Origin: Actinomadura sp. WMMA1423
GTDB lineage: Bacteria; Actinomycetota; Actinomycetes; Streptosporangiales; Streptosporangiaceae
Assembly (NCBI RefSeq): GCF_006547145.1
Contig: NZ_CP041244.1
Coordinates: 6,882,001-6,946,000, forward strand
Length of the DNA: 64,000 nt
Direction: 5' to 3'
Notes under the pieces: generated by a model
What the model was told of the DNA's origin: nothing
The model's input: the letters and a program-made list of their open reading frames with translations, nothing else
Database searches by the model: none
Made by a program: the position numbers and the translations under genes
Shown here: positions 17,470 through 26,237 of the stretch, piece by piece
Layout: every line of letters starts with the position of its first letter
How positions within the stretch are numbered: the stretch's first letter is position 1

Positions 17470-18732
17470 ATGCGGCGCTTTGCCGGGGTTTCACTGTGCG
17501 CACTGATGGTTACGGTGTGTGCTGTTCCGGGTTCGTTCAGTGAGCAGGAGCGGGAGCGGGAACGGCTCCGGGCCGCTCCGGTCGCGCACGGCGCCGACGG
17601 GTGCGTCCGGCATCCCGCGCCACCCACCGCGCCAGGAACACTCACCGCGGCGGGTACGACGAGCGCGGCAGGCGGCGCGGCCGCCGGGGGCGGCTCGGCG
17701 GGTGCCGGAGGCGGCGCGGCGGGCGCGAGGGTCGGGGCGGCGGGGGCCGCTGATGGGGCGGTGCGATCGGCTCGTCCGCGCGACCGGGTCGACCTCGGGC
17801 ACGATCAGGCCGTCGCCATGCTCGCCGACCTCCGCCGTACGCTCCTCGACCGGTTCGGGACGTCCGACGAGGCCCGTCTCGACTCGGACCACCTCCTCCC
17901 GCCCCTCCTCGGCCCGGCCCGGCCCGGCTCTGACCGTCCAGACCCGGGCCGGCTCGGCTCGGCCCGTCCGGACTCGCCGCAGCGCAGGGCGGGGAGCCTC
18001 GTCGTCCCGGTGCGGTTCCACGTCGTCCACAGCGGCGCGACGGGGCGGTTGTCCACGGCGGCGGTCCGGCGGCAGATCGCCACGCTGAACGCGGCCTACG
18101 GCGGACGTCTCGGCGGCGCCGACACTCGCGTCCGGTTCCGGCTCGTCTCCCTCGACCGCACCGACAACACGGCCTGGTTCCGCCATCCGCAGCGCAACGA
18201 GGGCGCGCTGAAGCGGCGGCTCCGCAAGGGCGGCCGCGGGACGCTCAACCTCTACACGGCGGCCGTCGGCGCGGACGTACTGGGCTTCTCCACGTTCCCC
18301 CAGTGGTACCGGCGCGACCCGCGCATGGACGGCGTCATCGTCGACTACCGGAGCCTGCCGTACGGCTCCTACGCGCCGTTCAACCACGGGTACACGGCCG
18401 TCCACGAGATCGGGCACTGGCTCGGCCTGATGCACACGTTCGAAGGCGGGTGCGCGGCGCCGGGCGACGGGGTGGCCGACACGCCGTACGAGGCGGAGCC
18501 GGCGCAGGGCTGCCCGCAGGGCCGCGACACGTGTCCGCAGCGGGGCACCGATCCGATCCACAACTTCATGGACTACGCCCACGACGCCTGCATGCGGGGC
18601 TTCACCGCAGGTCAGGGTCGCCGTGTCCGTGCCGTGTGGGCGGCGTACCGGTCCTCGGGAGGTGGCCGCCAGCGTGTGGATCTCGGCACAGGTACGCCGG
18701 GCGCGGCGCGATCTGTCGGTGCGGCTCGGTAG
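17470..18732 (+). CDS. Secreted M43-family zinc metalloprotease
   Basis: A signal peptide at residues 1-24 (FAGVSLCALMVTVCAVPGS) indicates secretion. Residues 25-170 are low-complexity (Gly/Ala/Arg) and probably a propeptide or linker. The protease domain follows, with the metzincin zinc motif HEIGHWLGLMH (H312, H316, H322) and downstream Cys-rich loops and NFMDYAHDACM supplying the Met-turn. This is the M43 (pappalysin/cytophagalysin) pattern. ATG 17470 has a GGGGG box 5 nt upstream. The product has 420 residues; substrates are unknown. Confidence 0.85.
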   Translation: MRRFAGVSLCALMVTVCAVPGSFSEQERERERLRAAPVAHGADGCVRHPAPPTAPGTLTAAGTTSAAGGAAAGGGSAGAGGGAAGARVGAAGAADGAVRSARPRDRVDLGHDQAVAMLADLRRTLLDRFGTSDEARLDSDHLLPPLLGPARPGSDRPDPGRLGSARPDSPQRRAGSLVVPVRFHVVHSGATGRLSTAAVRRQIATLNAAYGGRLGGADTRVRFRLVSLDRTDNTAWFRHPQRNEGALKRRLRKGGRGTLNLYTAAVGADVLGFSTFPQWYRRDPRMDGVIVDYRSLPYGSYAPFNHGYTAVHEIGHWLGLMHTFEGGCAAPGDGVADTPYEAEPAQGCPQGRDTCPQRGTDPIHNFMDYAHDACMRGFTAGQGRRVRAVWAAYRSSGGGRQRVDLGTGTPGAARSVGAAR

Positions 18733-18738
18733 CCTTCA

Positions 18739-20511
18739 ATGACCGTGAGCACCTTCGCCGCATCGAGCATGCCCCCCGCCTTCCCCGAGCGGGCCGCCTG
18801 GGGGACCGCGTCCTCCCTGCGCGCCTGGCAGCAGCAGGCGCTGGAGGCGTACTTCGGCGCGGACGGAACGGCGCCCGGCCCCCGCGACTTCCTCACCGTC
18901 GCGACGCCGGGCGCCGGTAAGACGACGTTCGCGCTCCGGCTCGCCCGCGAGCTCATGGAGCGCCGCGTCGTCTCCTCGCTCACGATCGTGTGCCCGACCG
19001 AGCACCTCAAGCGCCAGTGGGCCGAGTCGGCGGCCCGCGTCGGCATCAGGATCGACCCCGAGTACCAGAACGGGCAGGGGCCCGTCGGCAAGGACTTCCA
19101 CGGCGTCGCCGTCACCTACGCGACCGTCGCCGCGCGCCCCGCGCTGCACCGCAACCGCACCGAGTCGCGCAAGTCGCTCGTCGTCTTCGACGAGGTGCAC
19201 CACGCGGGCGACGGCCTGTCGTGGGGCGACGCCGTCCGGGAGGCGTTCGATCCGGCGACGCGGCGGCTCGCCCTGTCCGGCACGCCGTTCCGGACCGACA
19301 TCAACCCGATCCCGTTCGTCCAGTACGAGGAGGGGCCCGACGGCGTCCGGCGCAGCCGGGCGGACTACACCTACGGCTACGGGCCCGCCCTCGCCGACGG
19401 CGTCGTCCGCCCGGTGATCTTCCTGGCGTACGCGGGCGAGATGCGCTGGCGCACCCGCGCCGGCGACGAGATCACCGCGACCCTCGGTGAGCCGCTCACC
19501 CAGGACCAGACGTCCCAGGCGTGGCGGGCCGCGCTCGATCCGAAGGGCCAGTGGATCACGCAGGTGCTGGCCGCGGCCGACCGCCGCCTCACCGAACTGC
19601 GCCGCGTCATCCCGGACGCGGGCGGCCTCGTCATCGCCACCGACCACGAGGCCGCCCGCGCCTACGCCAAGATGCTGCGCGAGGTCAGCGGGCAGGGCGC
19701 CACGATCGTGCTGTCGGACGACCCGACCGCGTCCAAGAAGATCAAGGCGTTCGGCGAGACCGACGACCGCTGGATGGTCGCGGTCCGGATGGTGTCCGAG
19801 GGCGTCGACATCCCGCGCCTGTGCGTCGGCGTCTACGCCACCTCCACCAGCACGCCGCTGTTCTTCGCGCAGGCCATCGGGCGCTTCGTCCGCGCCCGCA
19901 AGCGCGGCGAGACGGCGTCGGTGTTCCTGCCGTCGGTGCCGACGCTGATGGGCCACGCCTCCGAGATGGAGGAGGAGCGCGACCACGTCCTCGACCGCCC
20001 CGTCCGCGAGGACGGTCTCGACGACGAGCTGCTCGCCGAGGCCAACCGCAAGGAGGACACCCCCGACGTCGGCGAGGAGCTGCCGTTCGAGACGGTCGAG
20101 GCGTCCGCGACGTTCGACCGCGTCCTCTACGACGGCGGCGAGTTCGGCATGAACGCCGAGCCGGGGTCGGCCGAGGAGGAGGAGTTCCTCGGCATCCCCG
20201 GCCTGCTGGAGCCCGACCAGGTGTCGGCGCTGCTCCGCAAGCGGCAGGCCGACCAGATCGCCAACGAGCGCCGCCGCAAGACCGGCGACCCCCGCGCCGA
20301 CCGCACCGCCGCCGAGGACATCGCGACCCTGCGCCGCGAGTTGAACGGCCTCGTCAACGCCTGGAACCACCGGACGGGCCAGCCGCAGGGAGTCATCCAC
20401 AACGAGCTGCGCCGCTCCTGCGGAGGCCCGCCCGTCCCGCAGGCGAGCGCCGAAGAGATCCGCGAGCGCATAGCCAAGATCCGCGAATGGGCCGCCAAAC
20501 GCCGCCACTGA
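18739..20511 (+). CDS. DEAD/DEAH-box helicase
   Basis: A superfamily 2 helicase of 590 residues. It has motif I TPGAGKTT (K61), motif II DEVHH (D151), motif III-like LALSGTPFRTD, then a second RecA-like domain with GLVIATDHEAARAYAKML, MVSEGVDIPRL and motif VI AIGRFVRARKRGE. About 160 residues beyond the helicase core are specific to an actinobacterial subgroup. It probably acts on nucleic acid; its pathway is unknown. TAGCCT at 18730-18735 is a -10 candidate. GTG 18745, 9 nt after it, may be the real leaderless start rather than ATG 18739. Confidence 0.85.
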   Translation: MTVSTFAASSMPPAFPERAAWGTASSLRAWQQQALEAYFGADGTAPGPRDFLTVATPGAGKTTFALRLARELMERRVVSSLTIVCPTEHLKRQWAESAARVGIRIDPEYQNGQGPVGKDFHGVAVTYATVAARPALHRNRTESRKSLVVFDEVHHAGDGLSWGDAVREAFDPATRRLALSGTPFRTDINPIPFVQYEEGPDGVRRSRADYTYGYGPALADGVVRPVIFLAYAGEMRWRTRAGDEITATLGEPLTQDQTSQAWRAALDPKGQWITQVLAAADRRLTELRRVIPDAGGLVIATDHEAARAYAKMLREVSGQGATIVLSDDPTASKKIKAFGETDDRWMVAVRMVSEGVDIPRLCVGVYATSTSTPLFFAQAIGRFVRARKRGETASVFLPSVPTLMGHASEMEEERDHVLDRPVREDGLDDELLAEANRKEDTPDVGEELPFETVEASATFDRVLYDGGEFGMNAEPGSAEEEEFLGIPGLLEPDQVSALLRKRQADQIANERRRKTGDPRADRTAAEDIATLRRELNGLVNAWNHRTGQPQGVIHNELRRSCGGPPVPQASAEEIRERIAKIREWAAKRRH

Positions 20512-20616
20512 CCCGTCACCGCCGCGCTGCGGTCGCGCGGGGACAGCGTCTCACCGGAGAGTGCTGCGGCCGTGCCGTGGCGAGCCGCTGGTTCCGCTGC
20601 TCTCGCGCCCGGGCGG

Positions 20617-21735
20617 TCAGGCCGGCTGGACCTGGTCGAAGAGGGCGACGGCTTCGGCGGGGTCCGGGCTCACGAGGCGTGCCAGACCGGACGTCGTGAT
20701 CTTCGCCCACTCGGCGGCCCGTGCCCACATCCTTTCCTCGAAGGCGCGAACGGCCTGGTCCGGATCTCCAGGCCCGGCGGCGACGGCCTCGGCGAGTTCG
20801 GCGCCCTCCAGCATCGCGAGGTTCGCGCCCGCCCCCAGTGGGGGCATCAGATGGGCGGCGTCGCCCAACAGCGTCACCCCCGGAACATGGGTCCACGTGT
20901 GGGACACGGGCAGGGCGTAGAGGGGACGGTGGGCGAAGGCGCCGCCGTGGCGGAGGAGGTCGAGGACGGGAGCGGCCCAGCCGTCGAACAAAGCCAGCAG
21001 GTTCGATCGCACGGCCTCGGCGTCGGCCAGGTCCAGGTCCGTGTGCCAGTCGAGCGGCGCGCGGAATCGGGCGTACACCTTGACGTGGCCGCCGCTGTTG
21101 CGCTGGGCGGTGAGACCTCGGTTCACGCCGTACACCGCCACGGAACCGTCGCCGACCAGCCGGGCGAGGTCGGGGTGGCGGGTGTCGATGTCGTCCAAGG
21201 AGGTCTCGACCAAGGTCACGCCGGTGTACTGCGGCGTAGCCGGCGAGACGGCCGGGCGGACCCGGGACCAGGCGCCGTCCGCGCCGACCACGAAGTCGAA
21301 CGTCTCCTGCCGCCCGTCCGCGAAACGGACGAGTACGCCATCCCGGGACCCCGGGACCACCTGCGTCACGCCTCGGTCCCACTGGACGTCGAGAGGGCCG
21401 AGCAGCAGGTCGCGGAGCTGACCGCGGTCGATCTCCGGATTGGCCCGCTCACCAGGGCGGGGTCGCCAGTCGCGCAGGACGGTCCCGTCCACGTCGAGGA
21501 TGCGCATGGCCTGCCCCTCGGGGCGGGACAGCGTCCGGAACTCCGCCGGCAGCCCTGCCTTTTCCAGCGCGAGCTGGCCCAGCCCTTCGTGCAGGTCGAG
21601 CGTGCCTCCCGGAGGGCGGGCGTCGGGGGCGGGATCGCGTTCGAGGACGGTGACAGGGTGACCGTGGCGGTGCAGGACGCGGGCGAAGGTGAGCCCGGCG
21701 GGACCTCCACCGACCACGGCGATACGTCGTCTCAT
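20617..21735 (-). CDS. FAD-dependent monooxygenase, TetX-like
   Basis: A class A flavoprotein monooxygenase of 372 residues. It has the Rossmann motif GGGPAGLTFA (residues 8-17), the conserved PEIDRGQLRDLL region, DG at VGADGAWS and the FAD-ribityl motif LLGDAAHLMPPLGAGANLA near residue 280. Relatives hydroxylate aromatic compounds or antibiotics such as tetracyclines; similarity alone does not prove resistance. ATG 21735 begins directly at the FAD domain. It is divergent from a TetR gene, with a perfect palindrome 3 bp before its start codon, so it is probably repressed by that regulator and induced by a substrate. Confidence 0.85.
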   Translation of the reverse strand: MRRRIAVVGGGPAGLTFARVLHRHGHPVTVLERDPAPDARPPGGTLDLHEGLGQLALEKAGLPAEFRTLSRPEGQAMRILDVDGTVLRDWRPRPGERANPEIDRGQLRDLLLGPLDVQWDRGVTQVVPGSRDGVLVRFADGRQETFDFVVGADGAWSRVRPAVSPATPQYTGVTLVETSLDDIDTRHPDLARLVGDGSVAVYGVNRGLTAQRNSGGHVKVYARFRAPLDWHTDLDLADAEAVRSNLLALFDGWAAPVLDLLRHGGAFAHRPLYALPVSHTWTHVPGVTLLGDAAHLMPPLGAGANLAMLEGAELAEAVAAGPGDPDQAVRAFEERMWARAAEWAKITTSGLARLVSPDPAEAVALFDQVQPA

Positions 21736-21737
21736 GC

Positions 21738-21752
21738 CAATACACTGTATTG
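21738..21752. promoter_or_regulatory. Perfect palindromic operator CAATACA-C-TGTATTG
   Basis: A 7-1-7 perfect inverted repeat lies between the divergent monooxygenase and tetR genes and begins 3 bp from the monooxygenase start codon. Its position and symmetry fit a TetR-family dimer site that would block the monooxygenase promoter and possibly autoregulate tetR. Confidence 0.75.
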
Positions 21753-21788
21753 ATTCAAGACGATGTACCGCAACAGTACGGTTGGACC

Positions 21789-22475
21789 ATGACTGTGTGG
21801 GACCGGCCTGAGCCGCCGACTCGCCCTGTGCCCCTCGACCGGGAGCGGATCGTCGCCGCCGCCGTCGCACTGGCCGACGAGGGCGGGCTGGAGGCGGTGT
21901 CGTTGCGCAAGGTCGCCGCCCGGCTGGACGCCGGCCCGATGCGGCTGTACGGATTCATCTCCACCAAGGAGGATCTGTTCGACCTCATGGTGGACGAGGT
22001 CCAGGCCGAGATCCTTCCCGCGGACCAGCCTGCCGACTGGCGGGAGGCGCTGCGCGTCCTCGCCCACCGCACCAGGAAGACCGTGCTCCGCCACGAATGG
22101 CTGGCCGACCTGCTCGGCGGCCGTCCGGCCCTGGGGCCGAACGGCTTCGCCGTGGCCGAGGCCACGATGGCCGCCCTCGACGGCCTCGCCGACATCGATA
22201 CCGCCATGCGTGCCGTGGAGACCGTCAGCGCCTACGTCACCGGGGCGATGAGGCGTGAGGTCGCGAACCTGCGGGCCGAGCGCGCGACGGGCCTGTCCAA
22301 GCTCGACTGGCAGCGCGCCTCCGGCCCGCGTATGACGAGGATGCTGGCCACGGGCCGTTTCCCGGCGCTCGCCAAGGCCGTGCACGACGGTACGGACCTG
22401 GACGCCGAGACGACCTTCGCGACCGGCCTGGACTGGGTCCTCGACGCCGTGGCCGCCAAACTCACCCGGCCGTGA
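21789..22475 (+). CDS. TetR-family regulator of the TetR_C (tetracycline-repressor-like) class
   Basis: The N-terminal helix-turn-helix spans residues 20-65 (IVAAAVALADEGGLEAVSLRK then LDAGPMRLYGFISTKEDL). The ligand domain resembles that of classical tetracycline-type repressors. The 228-residue length fits. ATG 21789 (MTVWDRPE) was chosen over an in-frame TTG at 21750 that lies inside the operator. It likely controls the divergent monooxygenase. Part of its C-terminal coding sequence (about 22344-22410) is duplicated near 26342, evidence of a local rearrangement. Confidence 0.85.
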   Translation: MTVWDRPEPPTRPVPLDRERIVAAAVALADEGGLEAVSLRKVAARLDAGPMRLYGFISTKEDLFDLMVDEVQAEILPADQPADWREALRVLAHRTRKTVLRHEWLADLLGGRPALGPNGFAVAEATMAALDGLADIDTAMRAVETVSAYVTGAMRREVANLRAERATGLSKLDWQRASGPRMTRMLATGRFPALAKAVHDGTDLDAETTFATGLDWVLDAVAAKLTRP

Positions 22476-22512
22476 CGTCCACCAAGGCTTCGGCGCCGGC
22501 CGAAGCCCCGCA

Positions 22513-22544
22513 CAGAGAGGCCCGGCACCAGCCGGGCCTCTCTG
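22513..22544. terminator. Perfect 14-bp hairpin after tetR
   Basis: CAGAGAGGCCCGGC (22513-22526) pairs perfectly with GCCGGGCCTCTCTG across an ACCA tetraloop. It lies 37 bp after the tetR stop and faces the convergent ABC permease gene, so it can end transcription in both directions. Confidence 0.85.
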
Positions 22545-22582
22545 TCCTTGCCGTTCTTGGAGGAGCGGCGGCCTGATCAGCG

Positions 22583-22640
22583 TCAGGTGGAGGCGGTGTC
22601 CAGGGCCAGGGTCTTGAGGACGCGGGTGACCGTTCCTCTC
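22583..22640 (-). pseudogene. Remnant of a gluconokinase C-terminus
   Basis: Read leftward, this stretch encodes RGTVTRVLKTLALDTAST followed by a stop. The intact gntK in this window ends EETVTHILKALDLAPTAS-stop, and the two also match at the DNA level (for example CTTGAGGA and GGGTGACCGTT). No upstream gntK sequence is attached, so this is a broken copy. A second broken gntK piece lies at 26238-26343 on the other side of the ABC genes, in the order expected if one gntK copy was split. Confidence 0.7.
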
Positions 22641-22667
22641 GTTCCGACGTGTGGTGACGGCCGCGGT

Positions 22668-25265
22668 TCACCGGGCCTTGGTGGCCTCCAGGACGGGGAT
22701 GGCGGCGGCCCGGCGGGCGGGCAGGGCCGAGATCGCCAGCGTGGTCACGACCGCGCCCGCCGCCAGCAGCGGAAAGAGCCACCACGGCGGTTCCGGGCGC
22801 AGGAACGAGCTCCCGGTGGCGACATGGAGCAGGGTCAGCACTCCCATCGCGATCACGCTGCCGAGGATGGTGCCGAGGACGACCACGGTGGCCGCCTCCC
22901 ATCGGACGATCGAGCGGATCTGACCCATGGTGGCCCCCACGGCGCCCAGCAGCCCGAACTCCCGGGTCCGGTCGGCGACGCTCATCGAAACCGTGGTCGC
23001 CATGCCGAACAGGGCCAGCAGCAGTGCCATGGCCACGAAGGCGTAGGTCGCCCTGAGCGGCCGGGTGAGCGAATCCGACGCCGCGCTCACGTACGCGTCG
23101 CGATCGAGGACCCGCACGCCCGGGACCCCGGCCACCGCGCGTTCCAGCGTCTCCAGAGAGCCGCCCCGCACGAGGACCGCCCGGGTCGCCGCGTTGGTGT
23201 CGAGCCGGTCCATCGTCGCGGGCGCCACCAGTGCCTCGTCGGCGAACAGGTGGGACGGGTCGTGGTACGTGCCCACCACCTTGAGCGCGACCCGGCCCCG
23301 GGGACCCCGGACGATGATCTCCTGGCCGCGCCGCAGCGCCCGCTCCTTCATGACGTTTCCCGACAGTGCGATCTCCCCCGGTCGCAGCGCCGGAGGCCGG
23401 CCGCCGAGCCGCAGGACGTCGCGCAGCCCTGCCTGCCCGGCGCCGCTGACGAGGAAACGGAACGGATCGGGCTCCTCGCCGGGGTCGAGCGGCTCCGGAT
23501 CCGAGACCAGCTTGACCTCGGTCTGCGTGAGGGCGGTCGCCCGCGACACCCCCGGCGCGTCGGTGACGAGGTCCGCCACGTCCCCGGCCAGTGGCGCGGG
23601 TGCGCCTTCGGAGGTCCGGGCGGTCGCGGTGATCGCGTGGTCGGCCGCCATCACCTCTCGTCCCGCCTCCCGGAAACGGTCGTGCACCGACATCGTGATC
23701 AGCACCACGGAGGCGGTCAGCGCGATGCCCAGCATCAGTGACGAGGCGGCCGAGGAGACCCGCCGCGGGCTGCGGACGATGGTGATATGCGCCAGCCGTC
23801 CGGTCTCCCCGCTGACCAGCCTCCCGGCTCGGCCCACCAGCCCGCCGAGCGGTCCGACGAAGAACGGGGTGAGGACGGCCAGGCCGCTCATGGCGAGCAG
23901 CGTTCCGAAGAGGATCATCAGCGAGATCCCGAACGTGCGGTCCGGTCCGGGCGGGTCGTCGGCGCGCACCGCGGCCGCCACCGCCCACCAGAAGCCCGCG
24001 CCGGTGAAGATCGCGCAGGCGGCCAGCAGACGCGGCCACCGGCGTTCCCGGGTCTCGGTGACGGTGCTGCGCAGCGCCTGCACGGGTGAGGTGCCCGCGG
24101 CGCGGTGCCCCGCCCGCCAGGCTGCGGCCTGGGTGACCAGGATCCCGGCCGCGGCCGGGACGCCCAGCGCGACCCACCCGAACCGGGGCCCCGCGGCCGA
24201 GACGTCGAAACCGTCCCGCGCGAACAGCCGGATGATCAGCGCGGACAGCGGGAAGGCCGCGGCGACGCCGCCCACCGCGGCGATGGCGCCCATCACCAGC
24301 GCCTCCAGGCGGATCAGCCGTCTGATCTGCCGCGGGGTGGCGCCGATCGCGTTGAGGAGCGCCAGCTGCCGGGTGCGCTGCCGCACCAGCGTGCCGAACG
24401 TGTTGGCGACCACGAACAGGCCGACGAAGATCGCCACCAGGGAGAGCCCGCCGATGACACCGGCGATCGAGGCGCCCTCGCCCTCAGCGGCGGCGGTCTG
24501 CGCGCGCCGCACGGACTCCGCGGTGCGCACCGTGGCCGCGCCGCCGAGTTCCCCGGCCGCCCCGTCGCGCAGCCGGGCGGCGGGCATGCCCGGGGCCGCC
24601 TTCAGCCAGATGCTCGGCCACGTGCCCGGGGGCAGCGCGGCGGCGCGTCGCACGGTCTCGGGCGGCGCCAGGACCAGGTTGCCGGCGGCCACCGCGTCGC
24701 GGTCCTGGACGCTGACGATCCCGACGATCCGCTCCCGGCGCGTCTGGCGGGGCAGCGTCAGCGTCAGCGTGTCACCGACGCGCACCTTCCCCGCGCGCGA
24801 CATGTACCGGACGATCGCCACCTCGCCGTCGGCGGCGGGGGCGCGCCCCGCTTCCAGCCGGTAGGGGTTCAGCCGCGGGTCGGACACCCAGGGCCGCAGC
24901 AGCGTGCGGCCCTCGGCCGCCGCGGTGATCGCCCGGCCGTCGGGACGGGCGGCCGTCACGGCGACCGCGGCGTCTCCGGCGGCCGCCGCCACGCCGGGCA
25001 GGGAGGTGATCCGGTCCATGCGAATCGTGCCGTCGGGCGGCGCGGCGGGGTCGTCCGGATCGACCGTCCCGCCCTGCACGAGCACGTCGGCGCGGAAGTA
25101 CTCGCTCGCGTCGCTGCCCGACACCGCCTCCTGCGCACGCAGCGCGAACTGCAGCGAGCCGGCTATGAGCGCGATCGAGCCCAGGGCCGCCAGCAGCGTC
25201 GCGATCAGCCGCATCCAGCTGCCGGCGAACGAGCGTCGCGCGATGAGCCACATGGCGTTCCCCAC
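22668..25265 (-). CDS. FtsX-like ABC transporter permease, MacB type
   Basis: An 865-residue permease with a helix at 16-40, a large extracytoplasmic MacB-PCD-like domain (about 45-250), then FtsX membrane bundles (LSLVAIFVGLFVVANTFGTLV near 285; VLITMSVHDRF near 540) and a second extracytoplasmic domain, ending with the conserved ALPARRAAAIPVLEATKAR. This duplicated layout is typical of actinobacterial exporters of the MacB superfamily, which act on lipids, peptides or antibiotics by mechanotransmission. It lies 2 bp after the ATPase gene, in the same operon. Confidence 0.88.
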   Translation of the reverse strand: MGNAMWLIARRSFAGSWMRLIATLLAALGSIALIAGSLQFALRAQEAVSGSDASEYFRADVLVQGGTVDPDDPAAPPDGTIRMDRITSLPGVAAAAGDAAVAVTAARPDGRAITAAAEGRTLLRPWVSDPRLNPYRLEAGRAPAADGEVAIVRYMSRAGKVRVGDTLTLTLPRQTRRERIVGIVSVQDRDAVAAGNLVLAPPETVRRAAALPPGTWPSIWLKAAPGMPAARLRDGAAGELGGAATVRTAESVRRAQTAAAEGEGASIAGVIGGLSLVAIFVGLFVVANTFGTLVRQRTRQLALLNAIGATPRQIRRLIRLEALVMGAIAAVGGVAAAFPLSALIIRLFARDGFDVSAAGPRFGWVALGVPAAAGILVTQAAAWRAGHRAAGTSPVQALRSTVTETRERRWPRLLAACAIFTGAGFWWAVAAAVRADDPPGPDRTFGISLMILFGTLLAMSGLAVLTPFFVGPLGGLVGRAGRLVSGETGRLAHITIVRSPRRVSSAASSLMLGIALTASVVLITMSVHDRFREAGREVMAADHAITATARTSEGAPAPLAGDVADLVTDAPGVSRATALTQTEVKLVSDPEPLDPGEEPDPFRFLVSGAGQAGLRDVLRLGGRPPALRPGEIALSGNVMKERALRRGQEIIVRGPRGRVALKVVGTYHDPSHLFADEALVAPATMDRLDTNAATRAVLVRGGSLETLERAVAGVPGVRVLDRDAYVSAASDSLTRPLRATYAFVAMALLLALFGMATTVSMSVADRTREFGLLGAVGATMGQIRSIVRWEAATVVVLGTILGSVIAMGVLTLLHVATGSSFLRPEPPWWLFPLLAAGAVVTTLAISALPARRAAAIPVLEATKAR

Positions 25266-25267
25266 CG

Positions 25268-26023
25268 TCAGGCCTCCATCTTGCGCATGCGGGCGTGCAC
25301 GGCGTCGATGGTGGGCGCGGTCAGCTCGTCGACGATCGTCCCGTCGGCGAGGAACAGCACCCGGTCGGCGTGTGCGGCGGCGACGGGATCGTGCGTCACC
25401 ATGACCACCGTCTGCCGGTAGGCGTCGACGGCGGTACGCAGGAACCCCAGCACCTCGGCGCCCGAGCGGGAGTCGAGGTTGCCGGTCGGCTCGTCGGCGA
25501 ACAGCACCTCCGGCCGCGTCAGCAGCGCCCGCGCCACGGCGACCCGCTGCTGCTGCCCGCCCGACAGCTCGCTCGGCCGGTGCGACAGCCGCTCCCGCAG
25601 CCCGAGCGCGTCCACGATCGTGTCGAACCAGCGCGGGTCCGCGCGGCGGCCCGCGAGCCGTCCGGTGAGCAGGATGTTCTCCTCGGCGGTGAGCATCGGC
25701 AGCAGGTTGAACGACTGGAACACGAACCCCATCCGGTCGCGGCGCAGTTCGGTGCGCCGGGTGCGCGACAGGCGGGTGAGTTCGGCCCCGCCGACGACGA
25801 TGGTGCCGGACGTCACGGTGTCCAGTCCGGCCAGGCAGTGCAGGAAGGTCGACTTCCCCGACCCGGACGGCCCCATGATCGCGGTGAACTGGCCCCGCGT
25901 GAACGCCGCCGACACCCCGCGCAGCGCGGTCACCGCGCCGTCACCGGCTCCATAGGACTTGACCACGTCGGCCGCGGTCATGACCTCGTCGCGGACCTGC
26001 TCGTCAGGGGAGGCCGCGATCAT
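25268..26023 (-). CDS. ABC transporter ATP-binding protein, MacB/LolD type
   Basis: A complete 251-residue ATPase with Walker A GPSGSGKST (near 52-60), Q-loop FVFQSFNLLPMLTAEENILL, signature LSGGQQQRVAVARAL, Walker B LFADEPTGNLDS and the H-loop VTHDPVAAAHADR. This is the LolD/MacB ATPase family, which drives FtsX-like permeases. Its ATG overlaps the stop of a 35-codon leader ORF by ATGA, implying translational coupling. A 19-bp palindrome 31 bp before that leader is the likely operator. No adjacent regulator gene of this transporter was found. Confidence 0.92.
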   Translation of the reverse strand: MIAASPDEQVRDEVMTAADVVKSYGAGDGAVTALRGVSAAFTRGQFTAIMGPSGSGKSTFLHCLAGLDTVTSGTIVVGGAELTRLSRTRRTELRRDRMGFVFQSFNLLPMLTAEENILLTGRLAGRRADPRWFDTIVDALGLRERLSHRPSELSGGQQQRVAVARALLTRPEVLFADEPTGNLDSRSGAEVLGFLRTAVDAYRQTVVMVTHDPVAAAHADRVLFLADGTIVDELTAPTIDAVHARMRKMEA

Positions 26024-26127
26024 CGACGCCCTCCCGCGAGGCGCGGGAGCGGACGCGGCGCGTCGCCCCGGACGGTGAGCGGCGTGCCGTACGCCTCGGG
26101 TGCGCGCCGGCGGATCGGCTCGAGCAT
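26020..26127 (-). CDS. 35-residue leader peptide coupled to the ABC ATPase
   Basis: ATG 26127 is preceded by GGGAG at ideal spacing (6 nt). The frame encodes MLEPIRRRAPEAYGTPLTVR and 15 more residues, and ends TGA overlapping the ATPase start as ATGA. It is Arg/Pro-rich and has no similarity I recognise. The good ribosome binding site and overlap suggest that it is translated and couples ribosomes to the ATPase gene; arrest at its Pro/Arg-rich tail is a speculation. Confidence 0.5.
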   Translation of the reverse strand: MLEPIRRRAPEAYGTPLTVRGDAPRPLPRLAGGRR

Positions 26128-26157
26128 GGACGTCTCCCGTCGATCGACGTAATTTCT

Positions 26158-26176
26158 ATCTGAGATAATCTCAGAT
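26158..26176. promoter_or_regulatory. 19-bp perfect palindrome ATCTGAGAT-A-ATCTCAGAT
   Basis: A 9-1-9 perfect inverted repeat lies 31 bp upstream of the leader ORF of the ABC exporter. This is the position and size expected for a PadR/TetR/GntR-class dimer operator overlapping the promoter. In related exporters the regulator gene is usually adjacent; here only gene fragments lie beyond it. Confidence 0.75.
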
Positions 26177-26237
26177 GAGATCATATGCTGTGGATCGTCG
26201 GCAACAACTCGGTGATCTGGTGCCGCACCGCGGTTCC

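Noticed and set aside
18736..20508. Large antisense frame opposite the helicase, with many Arg/Gly/Val
   Set aside because: It mirrors a well-supported helicase; long antisense frames are a normal product of high GC at third positions.
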